Made by a program: the position numbers and the translations under genes. From Cystobasidiopsis lactophilus (taxonomy: Eukaryota; Basidiomycota; Agaricostilbomycetes; Agaricostilbales; Chionosphaeraceae), in assembly GCA_001599975.1 (NCBI GenBank), contig BCIO01000004.1, forward strand, positions 127,828-191,827: a stretch of DNA of 64,000 nt, in the 5' to 3' direction. Of this stretch, positions 10,279 through 21,374 are shown in pieces. The notes beneath the pieces are model-generated. The model saw only the letters and a list, made by a program, of their open reading frames with translations, did not search any database and had not been told where the DNA came from. Each line of letters starts with the position of its first letter. The first letter of the stretch is position 1.

Positions 10279-13200
10279 ATGTCGACCCAGTCACAGGCTG
10301 GTATTCAGCCCAAGAGCTTCAAGGCCGGCGAAGACGACGTGAAGGTGGCTGCTCGGCCAGGCGTGAGCTCCTCCACTTGCCGCTTTCCGCGGTCATGCTG
10401 AATATTGGGCTCTGTCAAGTTCGGCTCTCGCGGCAGGCCCATTGCACTCAGGGTCAATGCTTTCGAAGCCAAGTGTCGAGAGTAAGCGGCACCCTCTGCC
10501 TAGCGCTTGTTGGCCCTCCCGCTAACAGGTGGCAATTGTCAACAGCATGAAAATCTTCATATGTTTGGCCATCTCCCTCCCCTTCGGTCGATCTCGCAAC
10601 TTAAAAACTGCTCGCAGACGATGTTGTCATCACGCCCGAGAAGATGCCAAAGGCTGTAAGGAATTGCAGCTCCCAGTCCGCGCTCGCACTGACCGTCATC
10701 GTCATCCGCAGCTCAAACGCAAGATCTGGCAACAGGCGGAGAAAGACAACTCCTTTGGTGGCATCAAGATTGCGTTCGAGTGCGTTCGCCGTCTCCTCCC
10801 CACCTTACAAGAAGTCATGGCTGAAGACCGCGTCGATTCGAAGTGGCGAAAAAGTCAGATGCGCTCCTTCGCACCGACTTGTCACATGCTGATCTCCACA
10901 CCTTACGGGTACCAACAGATCGCGTTTGCGCCTTCCAAGCTCCAAATGGGCCCAGAAGGCCGCGAAGTCAAAGTCACTTTGGAGGAGGACTCGAAGAACC
11001 AAGCTCCTCGGACTTCTCCATTCTCTTGCGCAAAGTCGACAATGAGCCCAACACCAACGAGCTCATGCGCTACTTGAAGAAGCAGTCGCCCATGAGCCCC
11101 AACATTTTGACCTGCATTGTTGCCTTGAACGTGGGCTTCGATCCTCCCCTCCTTTTTGCGTCGCAGATGCTCACTTCTATCGACGGGGCTAGGTAATGCT
11201 GCGACATGAGCCGACCATGCTGTTCCCCAGCAACAAATCTTCGATCTACCCGGAGCCCACGGCCGACCAGAAAATGGTGATTTCAGGGTGCGCGCTCTTC
11301 AGAGTCTCGCCCCCTGATCTGGTGTTCTCATGAGATTTTGACGGACACAGAGCCTTGGAGATCTGGCGCGGCTTTTACTCCAGCATCAGGCCCGGCCAGG
11401 GCAAGATCTACGTCAATTTTGATAACACAGCTGCGCCCTTTGTGATGCCCGGCGACCTTCACCAAGTCTGCCTCAAGTTCTGCAACTTCCGCGACCTCAA
11501 GCAGCTTGGCAACGTGCAGGACCGCGTGCGCCTAGACTTGAGCAGATTCCTTCTGGGGGTCGAAGTCTCGGCGCCTATCCTTGGTGGCGGCCCCGGTCAA
11601 CGTTCCCGCTTCAAGATCAAGAAGATCTCCAAAGAATCCGCCAACAACTTGTCCATGACGGACGACAGCGGCCGCAAGACCACTGTCGCCAAATTCGTTA
11701 AAGACCAAGGCGTGCCTTTGGCCCATCCTTACTGTAGGCATCTTTTTGCCTCCTTTGTCATTTGGTTTACCTGACAATGAGTCGCTCGACAGTGCAATGC
11801 GTTCAGCTCACCAAGCGCGCTTGGTATCCACTGGAGCTGTGCAAGGTGGTCGTCGGCAACAAGAAGGACGGCAAGCGACTCAACCCGGACCAAGTGGCTG
11901 AAATGCTCAAGTTTACCACCAAGAAGCCTGGAGAGAAAGCTGTACTCATTGTGTGTTTCCTTTCTTGCCTCCGTTGTTTGGTCCGGCTTAATGAAGGTGC
12001 AGCGCGAGGGCCTGCGAAAGCTGAACTACTCCGGCACCAGCACCGTCCAAGGCTGGGGCTTTCAAATCGACCCTGAGCCTATGCAAGTCACCGGCCGGCA
12101 GCTCCCTGTTCCCGCCCTGCAGATGAAAGACCGCACCAATAAAGACACTACCCAATCGCCGGCTCCTGGCATGATCGATTACCGCGGCAAGAAATTTTTT
12201 CGCCCAGCCAGGGGCCAGCTTCAAGAAATGGGGCGTCATTGTCTTCGACAGCGAGCAAGGCGACGGGCGCCGGTTTTCGGGCTTCCCTCGGAAGGACGCC
12301 GAGAATGTTGTCGCTGGCCTCGTTCGCGCCTGCCGAGATACTGGCATGAGGGTAGACAACGAGCGGCCCCCTATAGTGAGTCGCAGCACTACTTCTGCTA
12401 TGAGCCAGACAGGCGTTCTGACTGGCCTAACCGCAGATCTATGTTGGCAACAATGCCGACGTCAACAACGCCTCTTGGCAAGTGTACAAAGCTTTGGGAG
12501 AGCAGGCCCCCGAGCTGGTCGTCTGCTTCATTAGCGACTTGTCAGCTCGCTACTATGGCGCAATCAAGACGTTCGGCGATGTGTCCAGAGGTTTGGGCAG
12601 TTCAACCCTGTCAGCTCTGCCATTCCTCTCATTTCCATCTATTCAGGCTTTGCTACGCAAGTCCTACGCATCTCCAAAGCCCGCGGTGCCAAGCCCGCCT
12701 ACTTGAACAATGTTGTGAGTGGCTTCTACGTTTCGCCATCGCAATTCACGATCTCATGCCAACCTTCACTCTCGGCAGGTCCTGAAGATCAACGTCAATC
12801 TGGGCGGCTGCAACACCCTGCTCGCCCCTCAGCGCGGACCTCACGTCAACTTGAAGTCGCCCGCCACCATGATCTTCGGCGCCGATTGCTCCCACCCGGC
12901 GCCCGGCAGCTTCGCTCCCAGCATGGCGGCTGTGGTCGCTACCAACGACACCACCGCTGCGAGTTACCACACGGCCACCAACGTGCAGCACTCCAAAGAG
13001 GAGATCATTGTTCAGCTGGACACCATGGCAGAAAACCTCATCAAAAAGTTCTTCAAAAAGAGCAAGGCGAGTTACTGTACCCCAAAGTTCCTTTTAAATC
13101 GCTAACGCGCTTTCATGCCACTGACAGCTCAAGCCTGAGCGCATCGTTTTCTTCCGGGATGGCGTTTCGGAGGGTAGGTCTTTGTCCGTGATATCACGGT

Positions 13201-14232
13201 CTTTTACCCATTCTCGCTTTCGTCTTTTGCAGGTCAATTTGCCGAAGTTTGCGTTCGCGAGATTCTCGCCCTCAAGCGAGCTTGCGAGAAGATCGACAAG
13301 GCCTACAAGCCCAAGATCACGTACATCGTCTGCGGTGCGTTATCCAATCTTAATCGAGGCATGGAGTTATCTGATAGCATTGCAGGCAAGCGCCACCACA
13401 TCAAATTCTTTCCTAAGGAGAAGCCAGAGGACAACGCCCCAGCTGGAACGGTGGTTGATCGTGACATCTGCGACCCCCAAGGCTACGACTTTTACCTGCT
13501 CTCCCATGCTGGTCTTCTCGGCACTTCCAAGGTATGCTTGACCTGGACGATGTGCGACCCTCTGGCTAACGTAAATGATGTCAGCCAACCCACTACACCG
13601 TGCTCTTGGACGAGAACAACTTCAATCCGGACGACCTACAGCAACTCACGTACAACCTAACCTACCTCTACCCTCGGAGCACTCGATCGTAAGCAGTTGC
13701 TTGCCTTCTTTGGATCAAATCTTACGACGCACACTTCAGGGTTTCCATTGTCAGCCCTGCCTACTTCGTACGTTTTCAAGCCCCTCGTTGCTACGGCAGT
13801 GAATAACAAAGCCGGGAACAGGCCGACTTGCTTTGCACGCGAGCTCGCTACTACAGTGCGTTTTGGGGCCTCACTTTGCACTTCGGATCTCATTTCTTTT
13901 CTGTCTCTCCCAGCTGGCGTAAACTTTGACGATGAGGTGTGTGCAAGTGTTCCGTTCGATGTATGCGCCCGTCCTTACCCCAGGAACAATCACAGGAGGT
14001 GCAAACGACGAGCAGCAAGCTCTCGGCCGACGCCACCCTTCGCAAAATGACCGACCAGCTTGCCTCGACCAAGGAATCGTGGGTCTATCTTCTTCATCAT
14101 CGAGATCCTGGTTCAAATTTTCTCGCAGATTGAAATCCGTTCACAACCTGTTGTTCGTTTGCTTTCTTCCCGTCCATGCTGCCCACACTGACTCTTTGGC
14201 CGAGCAGGGACGACACCATGTACTTCATGTGA
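10279..14232 (+). CDS. Argonaute, small-RNA-guided silencing nuclease
   Basis: Core protein of the RNA-induced silencing complex. Read in order: an N domain with [21 protein letters not shown]; a linker with [22 protein letters not shown]; a PAZ region; a linker with [12 protein letters not shown]; and a full PIWI domain. Likely catalytic residues are Asp in [12 protein letters not shown], the Glu finger in SKEEII, Asp in [11 protein letters not shown] and Asp in [14 protein letters not shown], giving a DEDD tetrad. The last Asp, instead of the animal His, is also found in the yeast KpAgo1 active site. The C-terminus ends DDTMYFM, typical of the family. About 14 introns; the final two (GTGTGT...CCCCAG and GTGGGT...GAGCAG) are needed to reach the canonical end. 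The ATG at 10279 gives MSTQSQAG. No break is seen, so it should be active. Dicer and RNA polymerase partners are not in this window. Confidence 0.93.
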
Positions 14233-14574
14233 ACGCTGCTCGGCTCGGCTCAGCCCTTCGTCCTCGCCACATCGTGGGCAGGCTCTGACCAACCCCCGCC
14301 ATCCATCCCACCAATTCCCGTTTTCCTCTCCGATCTATGCGATCCCTCCTGTTGTAAAATAGCCCCAATCCAATTTCAATGCCGACGATCTAAAGACCCT
14401 TGGCTTCTTTGGCCACTTCGCCTTGCTCGACTACACGTCTTGGGCGTTAACTCCAACATGTTCATAATGCGCACGTCCAGCTTTCACGCGCTGGACTACT
14501 GGATCCATGGCGAACGCAAAGAGCTGAAGATCGCCTCAAACAGAGGGGGACTTCGGTTTTAGGCATTTGGGCGA
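14233..14574. other. Argonaute 3' flank, no gene seen
   Basis: About 340 bp between the Argonaute stop codon and the left inverted-repeat arm. It must contain the Argonaute terminator. Nothing else is recognised. Confidence 0.35.
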
Positions 14575-15005
14575 GCAAGAAATGCTTTTCGAACGAGCAA
14601 TGGGGAGTGAAGCTGCCAGTGACCAGTCGCGATTCGCAGCAAAAAATTTGGTTTCCACGACGGGGAATCGAACCCCGGTCTTATCGGTGAGAGCGATATA
14701 TACTGGCCACTGTACTATCGTGGAATGTGAGAGCGGCGGCAACCAACGTACCTTAGGACAGCACTTTATTTCGGGGTTAAAGCGGCGATTACCGCTTTTT
14801 TGCACTTTTGGACACCTTGTGAGGTCTTTATGAGGGGTTTAGGGATACAGAAGACCAGATAAACCAAGGATGCTTCTCTTGAGCGCCTCAAATTGGTTTT
14901 TTCATGCGCATGAAAGTTCAAACCCGATTGCCATTTGCTTTCCAGAGCCAGTCATTGCCAACCGACAGCCCTGGCTTACTTCGCAGCCCTATGTAGGTAT
15001 TGAAG
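14575..15005. repeat. Left arm of a tRNA-Glu-bearing inverted repeat
   Basis: This segment is the reverse complement, with scattered differences, of 19705-20125. Shared landmarks are the tRNA gene, its T-tract, CCGATTACTGCG/CGGCGATTACCGC, AGCATCCTT...CTCTTGAGCG, TTTCATGCGCATGAAA and GGCAATGACTGG-like DNA. Conservation is strongest over the tRNA and its 5' flank. Confidence 0.75.
14654..14724 (-). tRNA. tRNA-Glu (anticodon CTC)
   Basis: A 71 nt cloverleaf on the minus strand. The seven-pair acceptor stem TCCACGA/TCGTGGA is perfect. The anticodon stem TATCG/CGATA encloses loop CTCTCAC, whose central CTC reads GAG (Glu). The T arm is GGGG TTCGATT CCCC. A run of six T follows the 3' end as a Pol III terminator. 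No intron. It is identical to the gene at 19992-20062. Confidence 0.93.
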
Positions 15006-15308
15006 AGGTACAGAGAGCCGCGAGCGATCACAGAAATTGTTTGGAATTGGCATGTGAAATGCGTTCAACCCAGCCTTGCGTGACGGCACACCGACGCCTT
15101 CTGAGCGACCAGGGGGAGAGCACCCCATACAATACCTAGCCATGTATTGTCTTATTCTAATGCAACCACAATTGCTGGCGCGTGTCACTTGCATGAAACG
15201 CCTCTCGCCTGAGGCTCGCTTGTTCTTCCGGAACCACCAATCTCTACAGTAGCCTTCAGTTCGGCGCCCTCTCTGTCTCCTCAGTTGCAGGCATTGATCA
15301 AAATACAG
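15006..15308. promoter_or_regulatory. Upstream region of alpha/beta-hydrolase
   Basis: About 300 bp between the repeat arm and the hydrolase ATG. No gene is seen, and it probably contains the promoter. Confidence 0.3.
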
Positions 15309-16314
15309 ATGGCCAGCGCTGACCTGCATCAGTGGCCTTGGGGCTGGCAATACGTCAAGCTTTTGCTCGTCGCCTACCTCCTCCGAGCCCTCACTTTCTT
15401 CCACAATCGCAAGGTCAAGCGACAGCAAGAGACTCTAGTCCCTAGCTCTGTCGTGGTGCAGCACATCCAAGTGGCATCTCGAACGCCCGGCCGCTTCATC
15501 AAGGTCACTCGCTACGAGAAGCGATTGAATAATTTGAATGGCTCGTCCAAAGCGTATCCCAAGCCTGTACATGTCAACTGGCATGGGTGAGCCTGTTCAT
15601 TCATACCTTTCAAGGAGACATGGCGCCGAGATGAATTGCCTCAGCTGCGCTTTCATCCTGAAGATGTACGGTCTCGACGCCGAGTTCTGCGGGCGCCTCG
15701 CGGAGGAGCTCGACTGCATCGTACTGGACGCAAACTACCGCACTGCCCCTGAGTCTGCCTTTCCTTCGGCTTTGGAAGACGCCGAGGATGTAATGGCCTT
15801 CCTGGAATCTCGCACGGACACTTTTGACCTCTCGAAGGTCACCGTCTCCGGCTTTTCATCGGGCGGCTTCCTGGCTTCGAATGTCGCCACTCACCAAAAA
15901 CCTGGTGGCCACCCCATTAAAGCCTTGGCAGCGTTCTACTTCAACCCGGACTATTCAAAAGAGCATCCCAACCCTGTTCATGTCAAGCGGAATTCACCCC
16001 AATGGATCAGCGACTTTACAAAACGCTGCTTCTTCCTCCCTTCTGCCGACATGAGCTCTCCTGACATCTCGGCTGCTTTCAATCCGACTTCCTCTTTTCC
16101 GCCACATTGTGCTTTTGTAGTTGGAGACCAGGAGTACCTGTTGCCTCCCATGGCATCCTTGGTGGACCGGTTGGGGAAAGAGGGTTGTCCAAACGTGCGA
16201 CTCCTGGCAGTGAAAGGAGCAGGGCATGCTTTTGACAAGAAAGCTTCGGCAGTTGCCGAGAAGGAAGAGGCGTACTCCTTTGTTCTTGAGACTCTCAAAG
16301 CTGCCCAAGCCTAA
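15309..16314 (+). CDS. Alpha/beta-hydrolase (HSL-type esterase/lipase)
   Basis: Likely esterase or lipase of the hormone-sensitive-lipase-like (fold-3) group; the substrate is unknown. The start gives MASADLHQW, then a hydrophobic stretch (YVKLLLVAYLLRAL) that could anchor it in a membrane. One intron joins HVNWHG to CAFILKMYG, giving an HG-C-A oxyanion region. Catalytic triad candidates are Ser in the nucleophile elbow GFSSGG, Asp in VVGDQEYLLPP and His in GAGHAFDK. The YRTAPESAFPSALEDAEDV block before the elbow is typical of the group. It converges on TRM7, with stop codons about 100 bp apart. Confidence 0.8.
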
Positions 16315-16411
16315 TGGTCAGCGACCTGCTGCTTCTTTATGCCAAGCATTGGACTCATGGATGGTCTTCAGGTGGCCTCGAATACGATCGCGCGGGTGGT
16401 CGCGGATTCCT

Positions 16412-17826
16412 CTATGTACGAATCTCTTCCTCAATGCCCAAAGCAAGGCCAGAAAATTGTGTACACTCGCTGTAATATTACAAACGGCTTCTAGTCTCTG
16501 CTCACTCCTTGGGCAGATTCCCCGATCTAGGAGGCGAAAGTCAGAAAGAACCGGATTGGCTGCACAGAAAGAGGCGCACCGTCTCATGTCTAAGAACTCC
16601 TTGTAAGGCGGCTCGGTAGGCAGTTGCACGACTTCTTTGCGTTCGGCTTCTGGCAAAGGTGGATGAGTAGCGTCGGCATCGTCCCAAGCTGAGAGGTCGC
16701 CACAGGCTACGAAAGGAGCAATGAAGCGCATCTCGTCCGTATGATCATCGGGATTGCCAGAAAGGGACAGCAGCGGAGAGGATAGCGAAGGCTTGTAGTT
16801 TGGCGGCGGAGCATAATCGAAGCAGCAGACAAACGCCTCTGTTTGCTCACATGATTAGACAAACATTGGTCAGAACACGGCACTGGAGTCCCACCGATTG
16901 AGGAGTTCCTAGACGACCGGGGCTTGGCACAAGTCACCCGCTTGAAGAAGCAGGCCAGCTGCTCGTACAGCAAGGCCACGTCTCGGCCTCTGAAAATCTT
17001 TGCCACGAAGACGCCGCCTGGCTTCAAAACATGTAGCGTGATATTTAAAGCCTGTGGAACATCTCAGGACTGCGCAAGTCTTCAAGGCAAAGATTGACGA
17101 ACAGCTAGCAATAGTTGCGCCTGCATATATTCGTCGAGGTCGTGTAAGCCAGTCACTGCCTTCGTTTGAGATCAATTCGGGACCACGCAATCAAGGGCTC
17201 TCACCGTCAGGTGCGCCATCACAAACTACCAAGTCTGCCAAGTCGCCATGAAAGTAAGAAATTATTTGCTCGGCCGTCGACGACTTGGTAATGTCCCCTT
17301 GAAGCTGGATGACACCAGGGAGCGGTGCCTGTGTCCTCGTTAAGTTCTGGCCTTGAGGAAGCTTGAAGACAACTTGCCATCGGCTGCAAATCAACTGCCA
17401 CAATAGTTGCCGCGTGCCCCTCTTCCCTCTCCAGGCTAGCGCTCTGATGAGATAAGAACAGAAACAAATTGAGAGTGACCATACTTGAGCTTGTTGCTGA
17501 GAACTTGACTCCAAGAGCCGGGCGCGGCGCACAAGTCGACCACTCGATCCACTCCCTTCAAAATGTTGAAAGTCTCGTCAATGTGAAGCAGCTGAGTGCA
17601 CAGTATTAGTCTGCGGTAATTTCGAAGCGGCCAAAAGTGCACCTTGTAAGCAGAGCGAGCCCGATAGCCTTTGCTCGAGTGAGTTCAGAAAAGCAGCCAA
17701 AAGAAGCGGGCTGGCATACCGTCCGACTGGGCAAGGGATCAGCCGTGGTTGCGGACGACACGTAGAGTCTCTCACCTTGGCCTGTCTGTAAAACACATCG
17801 CGCTTGTCTTTAGATGCCTTTCCCAT
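16412..17826 (-). CDS. TRM7: tRNA 2'-O-ribose methyltransferase (FtsJ/Trm7 type)
   Basis: Adds 2'-O-methyl groups to the anticodon loop of certain tRNAs using S-adenosylmethionine, in the cytosol with adaptor proteins (known for the family). The start [17 protein letters not shown] is diagnostic. Next come GYRARSAYK, the SAM motif [15 protein letters not shown], a QLQGDIT strand, the acid in VVCDGAPD, Lys in [13 protein letters not shown] and, after an intron, Glu in [12 protein letters not shown], completing the K-D-K-E set. About six short introns. The C-terminus is uncertain. Splicing a GTGCGCC...ATTACAG intron after [10 protein letters not shown] ends the protein at 16412. Without it, the frame runs to 16318 with a non-conserved 70-residue tail. 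Confidence 0.85.
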
Positions 17827-18261
17827 CCTAGGGCTAACTTTTGATGCTGAAGCATGAAATGCTCTCAGAGGCCGTCAAATCAATCCTCCAGCAGACCTGG
17901 ACCTACATCCAAAGGTATCAAGTGCGTGTTGAGCCCAAAATGGAAGAACACGGCCTTAAAAGAGGCCGATACGACGTTGGATCAGAGCAAGGAGGTCGGC
18001 TGGCGAAAAGGCAGCACTGGCAGCGGCGCAGTCCAAAATGTGGGGTTTCACACTCAATTGGTGATCAATTTCAGATTGAAAGAGTCATCTTAAATTGGCT
18101 GTAGGGTAGAGGAAGGCATGACAGCAAGTCTAAGAAGATGCTTGTGCGAGCTCCCAGTGGTGGCAAAACATAGTGTTGTATTACAAACGGAGATACAGGC
18201 GTCTATCTGCCCGGACAACGAGCTCTACCCACTTCTCTAGACACGCAAGGTGCCTCCGGGA
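17827..18261. promoter_or_regulatory. TRM7 upstream region
   Basis: A 435 bp stretch between the TRM7 ATG and the stop codon of the next minus-strand gene. No gene is recognised. It should contain the TRM7 promoter and the terminator of the neighbouring hydrolase. Confidence 0.3.
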
Positions 18262-19255
18262 CTACCGGACCGCGAGGCCATGGAGTGCGCTCTTCGTGTG
18301 CCCTTCGCACCATTGACGAATGGCGTCGGACATCGCTTGTGCCTCTTGCCCAATTCGCCAGTAATGATCGCCAAAGAACTCGCGGTAGAGATGATTGTGA
18401 CCGCCCACTTGAGCCGTGAGCAGCGCGGCCCATTTGCGGTAGGTGTGAGCGGAAGTGAATTGGTCTCGAGTGGTGGCAAGTGTGAGGATGGGAGGACGAA
18501 AAGCTTCCTCTTGGAGCATGTGTTGGGTCGATGCCGGAAAAGAGCGCTGGGATAGGTCTTGCAGTAAGGCACGAAGAAGCTTGGCGTAGTACTTGCTGCT
18601 CTTGAGGGTGAGCAAGCGGGTGGCAGATAATGGCTGCAAGCTCTCGTTAGCACACAAGTAATAGAAACCAAGTAGAGCGCACAGGTGAAATGAGGAGGTA
18701 GTTGGATTTGATGGGGGAGTCCAGTGGCCGCTGGCTCATGGCTTGCAAAGTGGAGTAGCTGTAGCCCTGTGATGTTCGACGTCAGGTCAGATGTGCAGAG
18801 GCCGGAGAGAAATGAACGAAACGCACACAGTAGAAGACATCCCCTCCTTCATCTGGCCCAGCATCCGCCCACACCTGCTTTACAGCGGCGTCCACCACTC
18901 GGGTGTAGTCCAACGTTTCCGAGTGGCCGGTGAACGATGGAGATCCTGTAGACATGCCCACGCCCCGGGAATTGTACAGCGCGACGGAGACGGGGTTCTC
19001 GAGGGAGAGGAAAGTGTTCATCAACGTGGAGATGACTCGGTGCTGGATGACCTCAAGGCTGGGCTTCTTCTCCGAGCTCAGCTGAAGTAACGAGCGGGTG
19101 AGCCCTCCAAGCCGAGCCCAAGGATACGAAATGACTGCGAGTCGACGTGGCTTGGTCCGGCGTTGGAGCGACAGAGGCGGCTCGTACAAACGGCATTGAA
19201 GGTTGATGCCGTGGTGGGTGTGGGGCACGACCAGAGGGCGAGACGTCCAAGCCAT
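18262..19255 (-). CDS. Alpha/beta-hydrolase-like protein with GYSYS elbow
   Basis: Alpha/beta-hydrolase fold protein of unknown substrate. Visible blocks are ISYPWARLGG (strand and oxyanion region), ALYNSRGVGMSTGSPSFTG, the nucleophile elbow GYSYST and LLISPPLSA. Two introns read cleanly: one after VFYC (TGT|GTGCGT...CATCACAG) and one after LISP (GTGCGC...GCTAAC...TTGCAG). The elbow lacks the usual second Gly (G-x-S-x-G becomes G-x-S-x-S), which is unusual but sometimes tolerated. The start ATG at 19255 is the one nearest the conserved domain. An open frame continues upstream, so a longer form is possible. It is unrelated in detail to the hydrolase at 15309. Confidence 0.65.
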
Positions 19256-19704
19256 TGCTGGCGAGCTGGTCGCTGCACCGAGCGAGCAACAGAACAAACA
19301 AAACGCGTGCGGCACGCATGGATTCGAAAGGGCAGAGTCGAACGTGCGCGATCAGGGTGAAGCCTTGCCGGCTTCTCCTGGGGTTCAACAGCCGCCAGGA
19401 ATGCTTTGAGTCTAATCCATTGATGTGCAAGGGGATTCCGATGGGTTCGCAATAGAGGTTGTGCATTGGGCAAAGCTGCCGAAAAGGACGCGCCATGAAT
19501 GGACAAGGGCTCGGGGGAACGCGTTCCATGACCGCAATTAACATACTCAGTCGGGCAAATCAGCAAGCTAGTTGTGCACCGGGAGTCAGGTAGGCAAGGG
19601 TGGTCGAAGGTGGCAAAGTTCGAGAAGCCAGTGGCAGTGAAGTCGGACGACACATTTCACATGCCAGTCCCAAACAATTTCTGTTAGGGCCCCTCTGCCG
19701 TCCA
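19256..19704. other. Upstream of hydrolase, no gene seen
   Basis: About 450 bp between the hydrolase ATG and the right repeat arm. Minus-strand frames remain open here but show no recognisable domain. An upstream leader exon cannot be excluded. Confidence 0.3.
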
Positions 19705-20125
19705 TGGTGTGTATACAACTGTGGAGGCTAAGAAGTAAGCCAGGGGTGTCGTTTGGCAATAGCTGGCGCTGGAAAGCAAATGGCAGTCGAGTTTGAACTT
19801 TCATGCGCATGAAAAGACAAATTCGTAGCGCTCAAGAGAAGCATCCTTTGTTTTTCTGGCCTTCTGTGTCCTTAAAACCCTCAAAAAGACGTCAGAAGGT
19901 GTCCAAAAGTGCCAAAACGCAGTAATCGCCGCTTTTAACGCCGAAATAAGGTGCTCTGGTGGCGAACTTTGGCACATGGCGCTCTCACAATTCCACGATA
20001 GTACAGTGGCCAGTATATATCGCTCTCACCGATAAGACCGGGGTTCGATTCCCCGTCGTGGAAACCAAACTTTTTGCTGCGGATCGCGACTGAACTCCCT
20101 TGAACTCGCTCGCTCTGTTTGAGCA
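19705..20125. repeat. Right arm of the tRNA-Glu inverted repeat
   Basis: Inverted partner of 14575-15005. The palindrome TTTCATGCGCATGAAA occurs in both arms, as does the poly-A/T-rich block with GCGATTAC-like DNA on the 5' side of the tRNA. The arms enclose roughly 4.7 kb. Confidence 0.75.
19992..20062 (+). tRNA. tRNA-Glu (anticodon CTC), second copy
   Basis: Identical in all 71 positions to the minus-strand gene at 14654-14724: same acceptor, anticodon and T stems and same CTC anticodon. It is followed by five T at 20071-20075 as a Pol III terminator. Confidence 0.93.
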
Positions 20126-20234
20126 TGTTTCTGTTCTTCGCTGCTGCCAGCTGGAACCTGCCCTATTGCTGTTGCCCAAGGTTCTGTCCGGTCCACTTAT
20201 CATGCATGTTAAGGATGAGAAGTCTATTGAAGGC

Positions 20235-20896
20235 TCAGGGAAAGATGCAAGAATCTTCACAGTTCATGCGTGGATAAGGAAGCCAGCCCTCCAACCCATG
20301 ATATTGTCCAAACATGTACGGACGACGAAGCAGTAACGAACCACCAGCTTTGCTGGCAATTAGTTGAAAGCTGCCAGCTCGGCATCTGCTCTTCGCCGAC
20401 ATCAAAGTCAGACTTTCCCGAGGGATATCAGAGGGCGTACTTACGGTGAGGCCATCTCCTTTGCGCCTGTACAGTGTCTTGGTGATGTAAATCCTCCCAA
20501 GCTGTCGGCCAAAGCAAAACCGACGCAGCCGCCAATCATGCCGATGTGGCGAACTTTGATGGCGTACCAAATGTGGCTGAAGGTGGGCAGGCGAGCCCGA
20601 TGCCAACTGCGAGAGAGCATAGAGTGTTGATCCTGGCTTGGATCAGGCGCAGGAGCAGGAGTGTGGTTGCGGACGCCAATGGCAGTTCCAAGCATGCTGC
20701 ATGTAAACCAAAGTCCAAGAGTCGTTCCCTTTTGAGCATGAGTCGGAATCAGCTACTGACATCCGTTTGACCTCAGGACGAATGCTCTGACATATCCTAA
20801 TGCGTTGGAGGGGCGCGGAGAGCGGACATTGGCATGCTCGTCACGCGGAGGCGTCGCAGCAGGGACCCGAGCGAGCAAGATTGAGGTCGAGTTCAT
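20235..20896 (-). CDS. Hypothetical protein with one hydrophobic segment
   Basis: Not recognised. The proposed start is the ATG at 20896 (MNSTSILLARVPAATPP). A probable intron (GTAGCT...CATGCAG, about 58 bp) leads to an exon with HTPAPAPDPSQ and HIWYAIKVRHIGMIGGCVGF. This short hydrophobic stretch could be a membrane segment. The exon can stop near 20441. Alternatively, a strong GTAAGT donor there joins a last exon (RRPYMFGQYHGLEGWL) ending at 20235. Basic and Ser-rich ends with one hydrophobic stretch would fit a small organelle membrane protein, but that is a guess. Confidence 0.35.
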
Positions 20897-21374
20897 ATGG
20901 TGGATGGTCGAGAGAAGAGAGTTTGATGCCTGATAGGGGACAAATGAGGGACCGAACGGGCCCTTTGTTGAGAAGCGATCCCAGCACAGGGAGGGAGCGA
21001 GCGGCGTGATCAGAGCCTGGAATCTTTTGTCGTCGGCCACCCCCGTCGCATGATCTCAAAACACGAAATTTGGCACTAGAGATCCCGGAAGCAGCAGCAG
21101 AGGGTTGACGATGAGCTCGCAATGAGAATTTAATGAAAGCGTCGCGCAAAGCCACAGAACGCTCTGAACCGGCCCAGTGGGCAACTGGGAACATTACAGC
21201 AGCCAAAAGAGCATCACAGGGCAGCCAGCACTGAGCCAAAGAGAAGCCGCTCGGTCGAGCGACTCCAACCCGGGTCTTTCGCAGACCGCCAACTTGGAAA
21301 GGTGACCGCAAAAAGATAGCTCTCAAAGCGCTCCCTCGAGGTCAGTTTGAAGTTTCAAGAATCGAATGCAGCTC
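20897..21374. promoter_or_regulatory. Divergent upstream region
   Basis: About 480 bp between the start of the minus-strand hypothetical gene and the plus-strand PPR-like gene. No gene is seen. It should hold both promoters. Confidence 0.3.

Noticed and set aside
21235-21305. tRNA-like GGTCTGCGAAAGACC hairpin on the minus strand
   Set aside because: It lacks the TTCGA T-loop and a paired acceptor stem. I cannot defend even a decayed tRNA call.
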